Source: Cytophagales bacterium (GTDB lineage Bacteria; Bacteroidota; Bacteroidia; Cytophagales; Cyclobacteriaceae). From it: DNA of 29,577 nucleotides. Both the position numbers and the translations under genes were made by a program. Shown one piece after another: positions 1 through 9,161 of the stretch (positions are counted from its first letter, which is position 1; the number at the start of each line of letters is the position of its first letter). The notes under the pieces are model-generated. The model worked only from the letters and a program-made list of their open reading frames with translations. It was not told the origin of the DNA and ran no database searches. The DNA is taken from contig DNTA01000011.1 of NCBI GenBank assembly GCA_003500135.1, positions 1 to 29,577 on the forward strand, read 5' to 3'.

Positions 1-1155
1 TGGGCCTGGGATATCACCAACTTCGTGTGGTGGGTCGGAATTGGTCACGCGGGAACGCTGATCTCTGCCATCTTGCTTTTATTCCGACAAAAGTGGAGAA
101 TGTCCATTAACCGCTCTGCGGAAGCCATGACCATTTTTGCCGTAATCTGTGCGGCATTTTTTCCATTGATCCACATGGGTCGCCTTTGGGTGGGGGCCTA
201 CTGGGTACTTCCACTACCCAACACCTTTGGGTCACTTTGGGTGAACTTCAACAGCCCCCTCTTATGGGATGTGTTCGCAATTACGACTTATTTCACTGTC
301 TCACTTGTTTTCTGGTATGTCGGGCTTATCCCTGATTTTGCCACAATTCGCGACCGCGCGACCAATAAAATTTCAAAGCTTGCTTATGGTGCATTGAGTT
401 TTGGTTGGACAGGTGCAGCAAAAGATTGGTCAAGATACGAAACAGTTTCCCTGATATTGGCCGGTTTGGCTACGCCACTCGTACTTTCAGTACACACTAT
501 TGTATCATTTGACTTCGCTACATCTGTAATTCCGGGATGGCATACCACGATCTTCCCACCATATTTCGTTGCAGGAGCTATTTTCTCCGGCTTTGCCATG
601 GTGCTTACACTCTTGATCATTGCACGAAAGGTGTACAATCTCGAAGATTATATCACCATCACCCATATCGAATACATGAATATTATCATCATAGTGACGG
701 GTTCGATCGTGGGTATAGCCTATTTAACTGAGTTGTTCATCGCTTGGTATTCAGGGGTGCCTGCCGAGCAATATGCCTTCTTGAACAGGGCCACCGGCCC
801 TTATTGGTGGGCTTACTGGACCATGATGACTTGTAATGTGATATCGCCTCAGTTGTTCTGGATCAAAAAGATCCGAACCAGCCTGGTGGCCTCTTTCATA
901 TTATCTATTGTAGTAAATATTGGTATGTGGTTTGAGCGTTTTGTGATCATTGTGACGTCATTGCACAGGGATTATATTCCTTCAAGCTGGGCAATGTTCT
1001 ATCCAACCATCTATGATGTAGGGGATTACTTGTTCACTTTCGGGTTGTTCTTCACATGCTTCTTCCTTTTTGCCAAATTTTTCCCGGTGATCAATATGGC
1101 AGAGGTAAAAAGTATCATAAAAGTACATACTACCATTAATAAAGCAGAAAAATAA
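1..1155 (+). CDS. actC: Alternative complex III subunit ActC (NrfD/PsrC-like quinol-binding membrane subunit), 5' partial
   Basis: The reading frame is open from base 1 (codons tgg gcc tgg gat), so the 5' end lies outside the window; the GTG at 25 is internal. About 384 residues are visible, made of many hydrophobic spans, with the NrfD-family stretch [14 protein letters not shown] at the left edge and [15 protein letters not shown] further on. ActC is one of the two quinol-site NrfD-like integral membrane subunits of alternative complex III, which oxidises menaquinol and feeds cytochrome c or the oxidase. The stop overlaps the next start as TAATG, so translation with actD is probably coupled. 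The adjacent ActD/E/F homologues make the assignment firm. The paralogous ActF lies 1.2 kb downstream. Confidence 0.93.
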   Translation, partial: WAWDITNFVWWVGIGHAGTLISAILLLFRQKWRMSINRSAEAMTIFAVICAAFFPLIHMGRLWVGAYWVLPLPNTFGSLWVNFNSPLLWDVFAITTYFTVSLVFWYVGLIPDFATIRDRATNKISKLAYGALSFGWTGAAKDWSRYETVSLILAGLATPLVLSVHTIVSFDFATSVIPGWHTTIFPPYFVAGAIFSGFAMVLTLLIIARKVYNLEDYITITHIEYMNIIIIVTGSIVGIAYLTELFIAWYSGVPAEQYAFLNRATGPYWWAYWTMMTCNVISPQLFWIKKIRTSLVASFILSIVVNIGMWFERFVIIVTSLHRDYIPSSWAMFYPTIYDVGDYLFTFGLFFTCFFLFAKFFPVINMAEVKSIIKVHTTINKAEK

Positions 1156-1682
1156 TGGAAGCAGGAAAAAATTACATAGTAGGTGTATTTAGCGATGAGG
1201 ACGTGCTGATGAAAGCGATCAAGCACATTCGCTCCAACGATGTGAAAATTGATGAGGTTTATTCGCCTTTTCCTGTTCACGGTATTGACGAAGCGCTTGG
1301 TTATAAAAGATCAAGATTGTCCATAGTCGCCTTTTTGTTTGGCCTTACAGGAACTACACTGGCTTTGACCATGCAATTTTGGATGATGGGTGTCGATTGG
1401 CCAATGATCATCGGCGGTAAAAATTTCGCCGCACTGCCGACTTTCATCCCCATCACATTCGAATTAACGGTACTGTTAAGTGCACTTGGAATGGTGGCTA
1501 CGTTTTTCCTGGTCAGCAACCTGAAGCCTTACAAAAAGCCGAGAATATTCGATGTCAGAATTACCAACGATAAGCACGTTGTGGCAGTGGATATGGCTAA
1601 AAATCCACTTGACAAATCCGCTATCGAGTCCGTATTAAAAGGAAGTGGGGCAGAAGAGGTAAATGAAAAAGTATTTGAATAA
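1155..1682 (+). CDS. actD: Alternative complex III subunit ActD (DUF3341 family)
   Basis: A 175-residue protein starting at the ATG that overlaps the actC stop by one base. Residues 1-50 form a soluble N-terminal domain opening with YIVGVFSDEDVLMKAI, typical of DUF3341. Two membrane spans follow, at about residues 57-77 and 100-121, and then a soluble C-terminal tail. ActD is a small membrane-anchored structural subunit of alternative complex III with no cofactor, and no metal-ligand motif is visible here. Its place between ActC and the ActE cytochrome is the standard gene order. Length fits the family. Confidence 0.92.
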   Translation: MEAGKNYIVGVFSDEDVLMKAIKHIRSNDVKIDEVYSPFPVHGIDEALGYKRSRLSIVAFLFGLTGTTLALTMQFWMMGVDWPMIIGGKNFAALPTFIPITFELTVLLSALGMVATFFLVSNLKPYKKPRIFDVRITNDKHVVAVDMAKNPLDKSAIESVLKGSGAEEVNEKVFE

Positions 1683-1697
1683 TAAATCCATCCAACG

Positions 1698-2324
1698 ATG
1701 TTGAGATCATTATATACGAAATTTTTTGTGATCATCCTGGCAGTAACCATGTTTGCCTGTGGGGCAGAAGACGACTACCCGGGGCTTGAATACGCACCAA
1801 ATATGTACCACTCGGTACCTTATGAACCGCTTACTCAAATCACTAATGAAGAAGAGGGTAAATGGCTGAGCAACAGAGGTGATGACCTGGGAGAGTATTA
1901 TAATTCGAACCCAAATAACCCACACAACATGAACATGAGGCTACCTGCTGAAAATACTGTCCGCAGAACGAAAGGTGGTTTCTTGCCTTATCGCGTGCAT
2001 AAAGACAGCCTTGATTTTGCCGCTCGATATGTTACAAATCCTATGGACTCAACCGAGGCTTTGCTTGATGACGGAGAGGAGCTTTACATTACATTCTGTG
2101 CCGCATGTCATGGTGAAAACGGTGACGGACAGGGCCTTGTTGGCCAGCGCATAAAAGGAGTGCCTTCATATAAAGTGGGAAGGGTAAGTGAGGTTTCGGA
2201 AGGGCATATTTTTCATGTCATTACCCATGGAAAGGGCCGAATGGGTGCGCATGGTTCTCAGATTTCGCAGGAAGATCGTTGGAAGATCGTCGAATACGTT
2301 CAATTATTACAAAAACAGAATTAA
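1698..2324 (+). CDS. actE: Alternative complex III subunit ActE, mono-heme cytochrome c lipoprotein
   Basis: A 208-residue protein with a lipoprotein-type leader: a hydrophobic stretch ends in FAC, with C21 the predicted lipidated cysteine. It is therefore predicted to be membrane-tethered on the periplasmic side. One heme c site, CAACH (C134, C137, H138), lies in a C-terminal cytochrome c domain. The likely axial methionine is M182 in GKGRMGAHG. Residues 30-110 are a linker-like N-terminal region that probably contacts other Act subunits. ActE carries electrons from the complex to the terminal oxidase encoded immediately downstream. It begins 15 nt after actD and ends 24 nt before actF. Confidence 0.93.
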   Translation: MLRSLYTKFFVIILAVTMFACGAEDDYPGLEYAPNMYHSVPYEPLTQITNEEEGKWLSNRGDDLGEYYNSNPNNPHNMNMRLPAENTVRRTKGGFLPYRVHKDSLDFAARYVTNPMDSTEALLDDGEELYITFCAACHGENGDGQGLVGQRIKGVPSYKVGRVSEVSEGHIFHVITHGKGRMGAHGSQISQEDRWKIVEYVQLLQKQN

Positions 2325-2348
2325 CAAACAGCACATAAATAGTTCATT

Positions 2349-3611
2349 ATGTCGGATCAAAACTTTGTTTTTTCAGCTGCCGCAAAAAGAAAGACGCTAC
2401 TTATCGGGGTAGCGGGTATAGTCGTGCTTATTGCAGGCATCATTGCACTAAATATGGGGCATCATGGCCACGGCGAAGGTGAAGCAGCTGGACATCATTT
2501 CCATTGGTTGTACAGGGTGTTTACTAACCTCTGGATCAATAATGTATATTTTGCCGGTATTGGTGTGATCGGTGTGTTTTTCGTTGCCATCCAATATGCT
2601 GCACAGGCAGGATGGTCAGCTTACATCAAGCGTATTCCCGAAGCATTTGGTTATTGGGTGCCCATTGCAGGCCTGCTTACTATTGTGTTGTTTTTTGTAA
2701 TTAACTATGCAGCGCCGCACCACTGGCACTTGTTCCACTGGCTTGATTCATCGCTTTATGATCCTGACAGCGCCAACTACGATCCGATCATTGCAGGGAA
2801 AGAAGGCTATCTTAACCTGCCGTTCTACCTCGGGCGAACAGCCGTATATTTTATAGTATGGTCCTTCATGTTTTTCTTGATCAGAAGACAGTCAGTTACC
2901 GAGGATTTAAGCGGCGGCAATGAATATTGGTCGAGGTTAAGGGTGCTGTCCACCGTATTCATTATTATTTATGCAGTCACTTCTTCAACAGCTGCCTGGG
3001 ATTGGGTAATGTCGATTGATACGCACTGGTTCAGTACCATGTTCGGCTGGTACAATTTCTCAAGCTGGTTCGTAGCAGGTGTGGCAGCGATTACTTTAGT
3101 AGTGATATTTTTACATGATGCCGGATACCTACCGGAGCTAAACTACAGCCACCTCCACGATCTTGGAAAATTTGTTTTTGCTTTCAGTATTTTCTGGACA
3201 TACATCTGGTTTTCCCAGTTCTTATTGATCTACTATGCCAATATCCCAGAGGAGTCCGTTTATTTCGTGGAAAGGCTGAAAAGCGACCAATATGCACCTA
3301 TTTTTTACCTGAATATTTTCCTAAACTTTATCTTTCCATTTTTGTTCCTTATGACAAGAGATGCCAAACGATTGAAAGTTTGGTTGAAAATTGCCTGTAT
3401 TGTGGTGTTCATAGGGCATTGGTTTGATTTTTACTTAATGATCACGCCGGGTTCACTACAACAAAACGGGGGAGTAGGTTTAATTGAATTGGGTACTTTT
3501 ATGATTTTCTTGTCTGCATTTGTGTATGTTTTAGCATTGGGGTTGACTAAAGCATCACTAGTGGCCAAAAATCATCCGATGTTGGAAGAAAGTTTACATC
3601 ATCATATATAA
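2349..3611 (+). CDS. actF: Alternative complex III subunit ActF (NrfD-like quinol:cytochrome c oxidoreductase membrane subunit)
   Basis: A 420-residue polytopic membrane protein with about ten hydrophobic spans, homologous in style to ActC (aromatic-rich helices; conserved-looking WDWVMSIDTHWFSTMFGWY near residues 216-234). The N-terminal TM hairpin is interrupted by a His/Gly-rich loop (GHHGHGEGEAAGHH, about residues 37-50), and the C-terminus ends HHHI. ActF is the second quinol-site-type integral subunit of alternative complex III. It is the last act gene; the oxidase subunit II gene follows after 29 nt, consistent with a supercomplex-encoding operon. No truncation is visible. Confidence 0.93.
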   Translation: MSDQNFVFSAAAKRKTLLIGVAGIVVLIAGIIALNMGHHGHGEGEAAGHHFHWLYRVFTNLWINNVYFAGIGVIGVFFVAIQYAAQAGWSAYIKRIPEAFGYWVPIAGLLTIVLFFVINYAAPHHWHLFHWLDSSLYDPDSANYDPIIAGKEGYLNLPFYLGRTAVYFIVWSFMFFLIRRQSVTEDLSGGNEYWSRLRVLSTVFIIIYAVTSSTAAWDWVMSIDTHWFSTMFGWYNFSSWFVAGVAAITLVVIFLHDAGYLPELNYSHLHDLGKFVFAFSIFWTYIWFSQFLLIYYANIPEESVYFVERLKSDQYAPIFYLNIFLNFIFPFLFLMTRDAKRLKVWLKIACIVVFIGHWFDFYLMITPGSLQQNGGVGLIELGTFMIFLSAFVYVLALGLTKASLVAKNHPMLEESLHHHI

Positions 3612-3640
3612 AAATTAGCGTAAGCGGTAATATTTGAAAT

Positions 3641-4675
3641 ATGTTAGGGTTTATTATTACAATTGGGGTTTTATTATTGGTGGTTATTACTTTAATGGTG
3701 TACCGGCTTCACAGGTTGGTCACTGTCATGCGCGCCTCCGATAAGCAGGAAGTATCGCCGCAAAGCAACAAAATAAATGCTTTGTTGATGGTATTGTTTC
3801 TTGTTTTAAGCTTGGTTGCCACGATATGGTATTCGTACACAAGGTTTGACCAGTACAATTTACCGGTTGCTTCGGAACACGGAATGTTAACTGACAGGTT
3901 GTTCTGGATCACAATGGCAATTACAGGTGTTGTATTTATCATCACTCAGGTTCTTCTGTTCTGGTTCTCATACCGATATCAATTTAAAAAAGAAAGAAAA
4001 GCGCTTTTCTATCCGGAAAACAATAAGCTTGAGTTCTTGTGGACCATTGTTCCGGCGATAGCATTGACCTTTCTCGTATTGTATGGATTGATAGTCTGGA
4101 ATAAGATCACTGCGCCGGCACCTGAAAATGCTGAAGTCATTGAGGTGATGGGATATCAATTTGCCTGGAAAGTCAGATATCCCGGTGAAGATGGCGTATT
4201 GGGAAAATATGACTTCAGAAAAATTGATGTGGAGAATACATTCGGCATGGATTTTACCGATAAGTATGCACATGATGACTTTACCCCCCGGCAAATACAC
4301 ATTCCGAAAGGGGTTCCGGTAGAATTCAAAATAAGGGCCAGGGATGTGCTTCATAGTTTTTATCTTCCACACTTCCGGGTAAAACAGGATGCTGTGCCCG
4401 GTATGCAAACTCGTTTTTCTTTTGTGGCCAATAAAACCACAGAAGAAATGAGACAGGAAACAGGGAACCCGGACTTCAATTATGAGCTGGCCTGTGCCGA
4501 AATTTGTGGAAGAGGACACTTCTCGATGCGATACATACTGGTGGTAGATACACCGGAAGAATACGAGGCATGGAAAAAAGAACAACAACCATGGCTTGAG
4601 AAAAATCCTGAATACCTGGCCAAGGTTGGTTTGGACAGCGAAGGAAAGCCATTAGCCAAATTAGGGGCAAAATAA
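3641..4675 (+). CDS. coxB: Cytochrome c oxidase subunit II (CuA)
   Basis: A 344-residue subunit II. The CuA site is complete: H238 in DVLHSFYLP, then C285, E287, C289, H293 and M296 in CAEICGRGHFSM. This subunit accepts electrons from ActE or another cytochrome c and passes them to heme a. Four hydrophobic spans are seen (about residues 3-22, 47-65, 87-110 and 130-152), whereas the textbook subunit II has two, so the N-terminus carries an extra hairpin. No cytochrome c domain is fused at the C-terminus. It lies between actF (29 nt) and coxA (32 nt) in the same operon. Confidence 0.95.
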   Translation: MLGFIITIGVLLLVVITLMVYRLHRLVTVMRASDKQEVSPQSNKINALLMVLFLVLSLVATIWYSYTRFDQYNLPVASEHGMLTDRLFWITMAITGVVFIITQVLLFWFSYRYQFKKERKALFYPENNKLEFLWTIVPAIALTFLVLYGLIVWNKITAPAPENAEVIEVMGYQFAWKVRYPGEDGVLGKYDFRKIDVENTFGMDFTDKYAHDDFTPRQIHIPKGVPVEFKIRARDVLHSFYLPHFRVKQDAVPGMQTRFSFVANKTTEEMRQETGNPDFNYELACAEICGRGHFSMRYILVVDTPEEYEAWKKEQQPWLEKNPEYLAKVGLDSEGKPLAKLGAK

Positions 4676-4707
4676 TACAGAGGTTTAGAGGTTTAATATA
4701 ACAAGGG

Positions 4708-6576
4708 ATGTCAGAACAAGCACAAGCAAACATCGCGCAAGATGGGCATGATCACGATGCACATGATCACGAACATCACGACAATTTTATTACGAAATAC
4801 ATTTTCTCAACCGATCATAAAACAATTGCCAAGCAATACCTAATTTCAGGTATAATATGGGCTTTGATCGGTGGGGCGTTATCTACAATATTCAGATTGC
4901 AACTTGGTTTTCCCGAGGCCAGTCTTGAATGGTTAAGGCCATTGCTGGGAGGATGGATCACCAATACGGGTACTCTTGACCCTGAATTCTATCTGGCGCT
5001 GGTAACCATGCACGGTACCATAATGGTATTCTTTGTGCTTACAGCTGGTTTAAGTGGAACATTCAGTAACTTCCTCATTCCATTGCAAATTGGCGCACGC
5101 GATATGGCGTCTGGTTTTATGAATATGCTTTCCTACTGGTTTTTCTTTATTGCCAGTGTGATCATGTTCGTTTCCCTGTTTCTGGAAACAGGCCCGGCAG
5201 GCGGTGGATGGGTAATTTACCCGCCTTTAAGCGCATTGCCTCAGGCGATTAGTGGTTCAGGTATGGGAATGACCTTATGGCTGATCGCGATGGTGTTCTT
5301 TATCGCTTCTACTTTAATGGGAGGTATCAATTACATTGCCACGGTGATCAACATGAGGACAAAAGGAATGACCTTTTCCCGGCTTCCCCTTACCATTTGG
5401 GCCTTCTTTCTAACTGCAATTATCGGATTATTATCATTCCCGGTACTTTTTGCAGCAGCCCTGTTATTGGTTTTTGACCGTAGCTTCGGTACAAGTTTCT
5501 ACCTATCAGAAATTTATATAGGAGGGGAGGCGCTGCCCAATGTTGGTGGTAGTCCGGTATTGTACCAACACTTATTCTGGTTTCTGGGACACCCCGAAGT
5601 ATACATTGTATTATTGCCTGCACTAGGTATAACATCTGAAATTATTGCCACTAACTCGCGTAAACCCATATTTGGCTATAAAGCAATGATCATCTCGATG
5701 CTGGGTATTACCATACTTTCATTCATCGTATGGGCACACCATATGTTTGTGAGTGGAATGAACCCATTCCTGGGATCTATATTCATGCTTTTGACGCTGA
5801 TAATCGCCATTCCATCGGCGGTTAAAGTGTTTAATTACCTGACAACATTGTGGAAAGGTAATATTAAATTTACCCCGGCAATGTTGTTTTCAATAGGCTT
5901 GGTATCCTTCTTTATTTCGGGAGGACTTACCGGGATTTTTCTCGGGAACTCTGCCATTGATATTCAACTGCACGACACCTACTTTGTTGTCGCACACTTT
6001 CACCTGGTAATGGGAAGTGCATCATTTTTTGGTTTGTTAGCAGGTGTATACCACTGGTTCCCGAAAATGTTTGGGAGAATGATGGACGCCAAGCTCGGCT
6101 ATATACACTTCTGGTTAACCTTTGTCGGCGTTTACCTCATTTTCTTCCCAATGCATTATATAGGTATAGCGGGCTTTCCGAGAAGGTACTATTCTTTCAC
6201 CAATTTCGATGCTTTCAGCGCCTTTGGTGATCTCAATGTTTTTGTAAGTATTGCGGCTATTGTAACCTTCTTCGCACAGTTCATATTCCTATTCAATTTC
6301 TTCTACAGCATGTTTCGGGGAAGAAAAGCAACTGCCAATCCATGGAAATCAAATACCCTGGAATGGACCACGCCACTCGTTCCCGGACATGGTAACTGGC
6401 CAGGCAAAATACCTTATGTATACCGTTGGCCTTACGACTACAGTAAACCCGGCGCTGAGGATGACTTTATTCCTCAAAATGTGCCACATACGGAAACTGG
6501 GTCCTCTAACCTGCCGCATGAAAATGAACTGATAGAAGAAGAAAAAGCGCTTAAAGCCGAAGAGTCACAGGCATAA
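4708..6576 (+). CDS. coxA: Cytochrome c oxidase subunit I (A-type heme-copper oxidase)
   Basis: A 622-residue catalytic subunit. Heme a ligands are H102 and H432, heme a3 ligand H430 (HDTYFVVAHFH), and CuB ligands H295, H344 and H345. The GHPEVY motif gives the A1-type proton-channel glutamate E297 and the cross-linking tyrosine Y299. All ligands are intact, so this should be a functional O2-reducing proton pump. The first 25 residues are unusually rich in His and Asp (HDHDAHDHEHH) before the first membrane span and could bind metal. The C-terminal tail is acidic and soluble. The ctaA start lies 4 nt after the stop. Confidence 0.96.
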   Translation: MSEQAQANIAQDGHDHDAHDHEHHDNFITKYIFSTDHKTIAKQYLISGIIWALIGGALSTIFRLQLGFPEASLEWLRPLLGGWITNTGTLDPEFYLALVTMHGTIMVFFVLTAGLSGTFSNFLIPLQIGARDMASGFMNMLSYWFFFIASVIMFVSLFLETGPAGGGWVIYPPLSALPQAISGSGMGMTLWLIAMVFFIASTLMGGINYIATVINMRTKGMTFSRLPLTIWAFFLTAIIGLLSFPVLFAAALLLVFDRSFGTSFYLSEIYIGGEALPNVGGSPVLYQHLFWFLGHPEVYIVLLPALGITSEIIATNSRKPIFGYKAMIISMLGITILSFIVWAHHMFVSGMNPFLGSIFMLLTLIIAIPSAVKVFNYLTTLWKGNIKFTPAMLFSIGLVSFFISGGLTGIFLGNSAIDIQLHDTYFVVAHFHLVMGSASFFGLLAGVYHWFPKMFGRMMDAKLGYIHFWLTFVGVYLIFFPMHYIGIAGFPRRYYSFTNFDAFSAFGDLNVFVSIAAIVTFFAQFIFLFNFFYSMFRGRKATANPWKSNTLEWTTPLVPGHGNWPGKIPYVYRWPYDYSKPGAEDDFIPQNVPHTETGSSNLPHENELIEEEKALKAEESQA

Positions 6577-6580
6577 AAAT

Positions 6581-7651
6581 ATGTTGAAAAAAACAGGGAA
6601 TAAACTCAGCCTTTTCCGAAGGTTGAGTTTATTTACTTTAATATCAGTTTACTTCTTAATACTCGTAGGAGGTATTGTGCGAAGCACTGGTTCCGGAATG
6701 GGTTGTCCGGATTGGCCCAAGTGTTTCGGACAATATATTCCTCCAACCAGTGAGGCTGAGTTGCCTGCTGATTACAAAGCGTATTATTCAGAATACCGGC
6801 ATCAAAAAAACGTCAGGTTCGCCGGATTATTGGCAAATATTGGTTTTGCCGATATAGGTGAAAAAATATTGGAGGATGAGTCCATCAGGGAAGAAGCTGA
6901 TTTCAATGCCTATAAAACCTGGACAGAATATATAAACAGGTTAATAGGCGCTTTAATTGGCTTGTTCATACTGGCTACTTTTGTAGCTTCTGTATTTTTT
7001 GTCAAAACCCACCCAAAGCTTACGGTATATAGCGCGGTCTTACTGATTTCTGTTGGCTTTCAGGGTTGGTTGGGTTCAATAGTGGTTTCTACCAACTTAT
7101 TGCCCTGGCTGATCACCAGCCATATGCTGGTGGCGCTTGTTATTGTCGGTCTTCTGGTATATCTCTATTTCCTTTCCAGGAAATACGAGAATAAAATTAT
7201 TGAAAAACCGGCCAAACAAAGTTATCGTTGGTTGATTGTGTTGTTAGTGACCCTTATGACTGTACAGATTGTATTTGGTACACGGGTAAGGGAAGCCATA
7301 GATGTAGTAGCCCAGCAGTTGGGCGGTGAAATGAGATCGGAATGGATAGAAGCGCTGGGTGTCTGGTTTTATATCCATAGATCGTTTTCGTTGATCATTA
7401 TAATCGCTGCGGGAGCTTTGGTATATAGTCTCTGGAAAAAGGGGCACCTTACAAAAGGTTACCAAAATTTCACCGTAGTATTGACCGTAATACTTGTAGC
7501 TGAAGTGTTGCTTGGTGTGATCATGGCATATTTTGGTGTGCCGCCGTTTGCACAGCCACTACATTTATTGCTGAGTGCGCTCATACTGGGCGTTTTGATA
7601 TATCAGCTTTTAATTGTGAATTGGAATTATAAAAAATCAATAGTAGCGTAA
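6581..7651 (+). CDS. ctaA: Heme A synthase (COX15/CtaA family)
   Basis: A 356-residue, eight-span-type membrane protein that oxidises the C8 methyl group of heme O to give heme A for the adjacent oxidase. It has the N-terminal family hallmark VGGIVRSTGSGMGCPDWPKC, followed by an extended periplasmic loop (about residues 50-110). Candidate heme ligands H181, H266 (FYIHRSF) and H328 (PLHLL) are present. The first canonical histidine, in the ExxHR motif of human COX15 and B. subtilis CtaA, is here EYINR, that is N119. The gene is tightly packed between coxA and ctaB. The family call is secure; the mechanistic meaning of N119 is not known from sequence. Confidence 0.92.
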   Translation: MLKKTGNKLSLFRRLSLFTLISVYFLILVGGIVRSTGSGMGCPDWPKCFGQYIPPTSEAELPADYKAYYSEYRHQKNVRFAGLLANIGFADIGEKILEDESIREEADFNAYKTWTEYINRLIGALIGLFILATFVASVFFVKTHPKLTVYSAVLLISVGFQGWLGSIVVSTNLLPWLITSHMLVALVIVGLLVYLYFLSRKYENKIIEKPAKQSYRWLIVLLVTLMTVQIVFGTRVREAIDVVAQQLGGEMRSEWIEALGVWFYIHRSFSLIIIIAAGALVYSLWKKGHLTKGYQNFTVVLTVILVAEVLLGVIMAYFGVPPFAQPLHLLLSALILGVLIYQLLIVNWNYKKSIVA

Positions 7652-7654
7652 CAG

Positions 7655-8554
7655 ATGTATTTAAGTTCATCATCATTATCAACATCTGAGTTTATTGTAC
7701 TCAAACTGAGGGCCTACTTTGAACTCATCAAATTCAGGCTTTCCTTTCTGGTGGCGTTCTCGTCGGCCTTTGGTTACATACTGGCATCGAGCAGGGCATT
7801 TGACTGGACTATCTTCATCATGCTCTGTTTTGGGGGCATTATGGTGAGTGGGGCTTCCATTACAATTAATCAGATCATTGAAAGGAACCTGGACAAGGTA
7901 ATGAAGCGTACCCAGAACCGTCCGATCCCAACGGGAAGGGTAGGGGTGCAGGAGGCAATTACGTTTACCATTATGCTCATGACCGGTGGCATAGGGATTT
8001 TAATATTGTTCACTAATCCACTTACGGTCATACTGGCCTTGTTAAGTATGGTTTTGTACAGCTTTGTATATACACCTTTAAAAAGGGTTGGGCCCATCGC
8101 GGTATTTGTGGGTGCAATACCCGGAGCATTACCACCACTTTTAGGATGGACCGCAGCCACAGGGCAGGTGTCTTATGAGGCCTTGATCATCTTTGGTATA
8201 CAATTTATATGGCAGTTTCCTCATTTCTGGGCAATTGCCTGGCTGGCAGATGAGGATTACAAGAAGGCTGGATTCAAACTCCTGCCTGCGGGTGGTAAAA
8301 AGGACTTTAAAACGGCCGTCAACATTATGATCTATACGTTGTTCCTATTGCCATTTGGTTTATTACCTGCGAAATTTGGAATAACCGGCATCAATTCAGC
8401 CATAATAGCTACAGTTTGCGGAGCATTGTTTTTAGCGCAGACCTTTTCATTGATGCGTGATTATTCCAGAAAATCGGCATTGAAAATTATGTATGGTTCC
8501 TTTCTCTACCTACCTATTGTACAGATCGCCTTTTTATTGGATAAAGTGAATTGA
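7655..8554 (+). CDS. ctaB: Heme O synthase (protoheme IX farnesyltransferase, UbiA family)
   Basis: A 299-residue polytopic UbiA-type prenyltransferase that attaches a farnesyl group to heme B, giving heme O, the substrate of CtaA. The first prenyl-diphosphate/Mg site appears as NQIIERNLDKVMKRTQNRP (N72, E76, D80), with Glu where many relatives have Asp. The second is in ADEDYKKAGFKLLP. About nine hydrophobic spans are seen. The start is the ATG three bases after the ctaA stop; an alternative inner start would remove only the polar Ser/Thr-rich leader. Next to ctaA and the oxidase genes, it completes heme A biosynthesis in the operon. Confidence 0.95.
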   Translation: MYLSSSSLSTSEFIVLKLRAYFELIKFRLSFLVAFSSAFGYILASSRAFDWTIFIMLCFGGIMVSGASITINQIIERNLDKVMKRTQNRPIPTGRVGVQEAITFTIMLMTGGIGILILFTNPLTVILALLSMVLYSFVYTPLKRVGPIAVFVGAIPGALPPLLGWTAATGQVSYEALIIFGIQFIWQFPHFWAIAWLADEDYKKAGFKLLPAGGKKDFKTAVNIMIYTLFLLPFGLLPAKFGITGINSAIIATVCGALFLAQTFSLMRDYSRKSALKIMYGSFLYLPIVQIAFLLDKVN

Positions 8555-8555
8555 T

Positions 8556-9137
8556 ATGAATGCAGAAGAAATAAAAATGGACAGACCGAAGCAAATTTTG
8601 TCAATGCATCCTCAAAAATTTGCATTGTGGCTTTTTATTGTTTCTGTTATGATGATGTTCGCGGCACTGACAAGTGCGTACATTGTAAAACAGGCAGACA
8701 ATAACTGGTTGCTTTTTGATATGCCGGATGCTTTTGTTTATACCTCAATTGTAATTGTATTGAGCAGTGTTACGATGCATTGGGCGTATTTGTCAGCTAA
8801 GAAAGATAATATTCCTCAAGCCAAGGCTGCTGTTTTGTCCACATTTGTATTGGGCATCATTTTTCTAATCGGACAATACCAGAGCTGGTCAGAATTGGTT
8901 GAAATGGATGTCTATTTCGTAGGCAACCCCGCAGGTTCGTTCATATATGTATTGACCGGATTGCACGGTCTTCACCTGATCAGCGCACTAATTTTCTTGT
9001 TTATTGTATTTATAGCAGTATTTAGATATAAAGTACATTCAAAGAGGTTGAACCGCATCGAAATGTGTACCACTTACTGGCATTTTTTAGGCGGTCTTTG
9101 GTTGTATTTGTATTTCTTTTTATTATTGAACTCTTAA
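8556..9137 (+). CDS. Cytochrome c oxidase subunit III, first copy (short, about 5 spans)
   Basis: A 193-residue membrane protein of the heme-copper oxidase subunit III family. Supporting stretches are FALWLFIVSVMMMFAALTSA in the first helix, a GLHGLHLISALIFL helix, and the C-terminal TYWHFLGGLWLYLYFF signature. Length fits the five-helix bacterial subunit III that lacks the first two helices of the mitochondrial protein. It starts one base after the ctaB stop; a second ATG at residue 8 is an alternative start. A second subunit III gene follows 24 nt later. I cannot tell which copy occupies the subunit III position, or whether both do. Confidence 0.9.
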   Translation: MNAEEIKMDRPKQILSMHPQKFALWLFIVSVMMMFAALTSAYIVKQADNNWLLFDMPDAFVYTSIVIVLSSVTMHWAYLSAKKDNIPQAKAAVLSTFVLGIIFLIGQYQSWSELVEMDVYFVGNPAGSFIYVLTGLHGLHLISALIFLFIVFIAVFRYKVHSKRLNRIEMCTTYWHFLGGLWLYLYFFLLLNS

Positions 9138-9161
9138 TTAACCAAGTAAATCATTAAATCA

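Noticed and set aside
3968..4588. Long minus-strand frame opposite coxB
   Set aside because: Lies fully antisense to a gene with intact CuA motifs; no family features.
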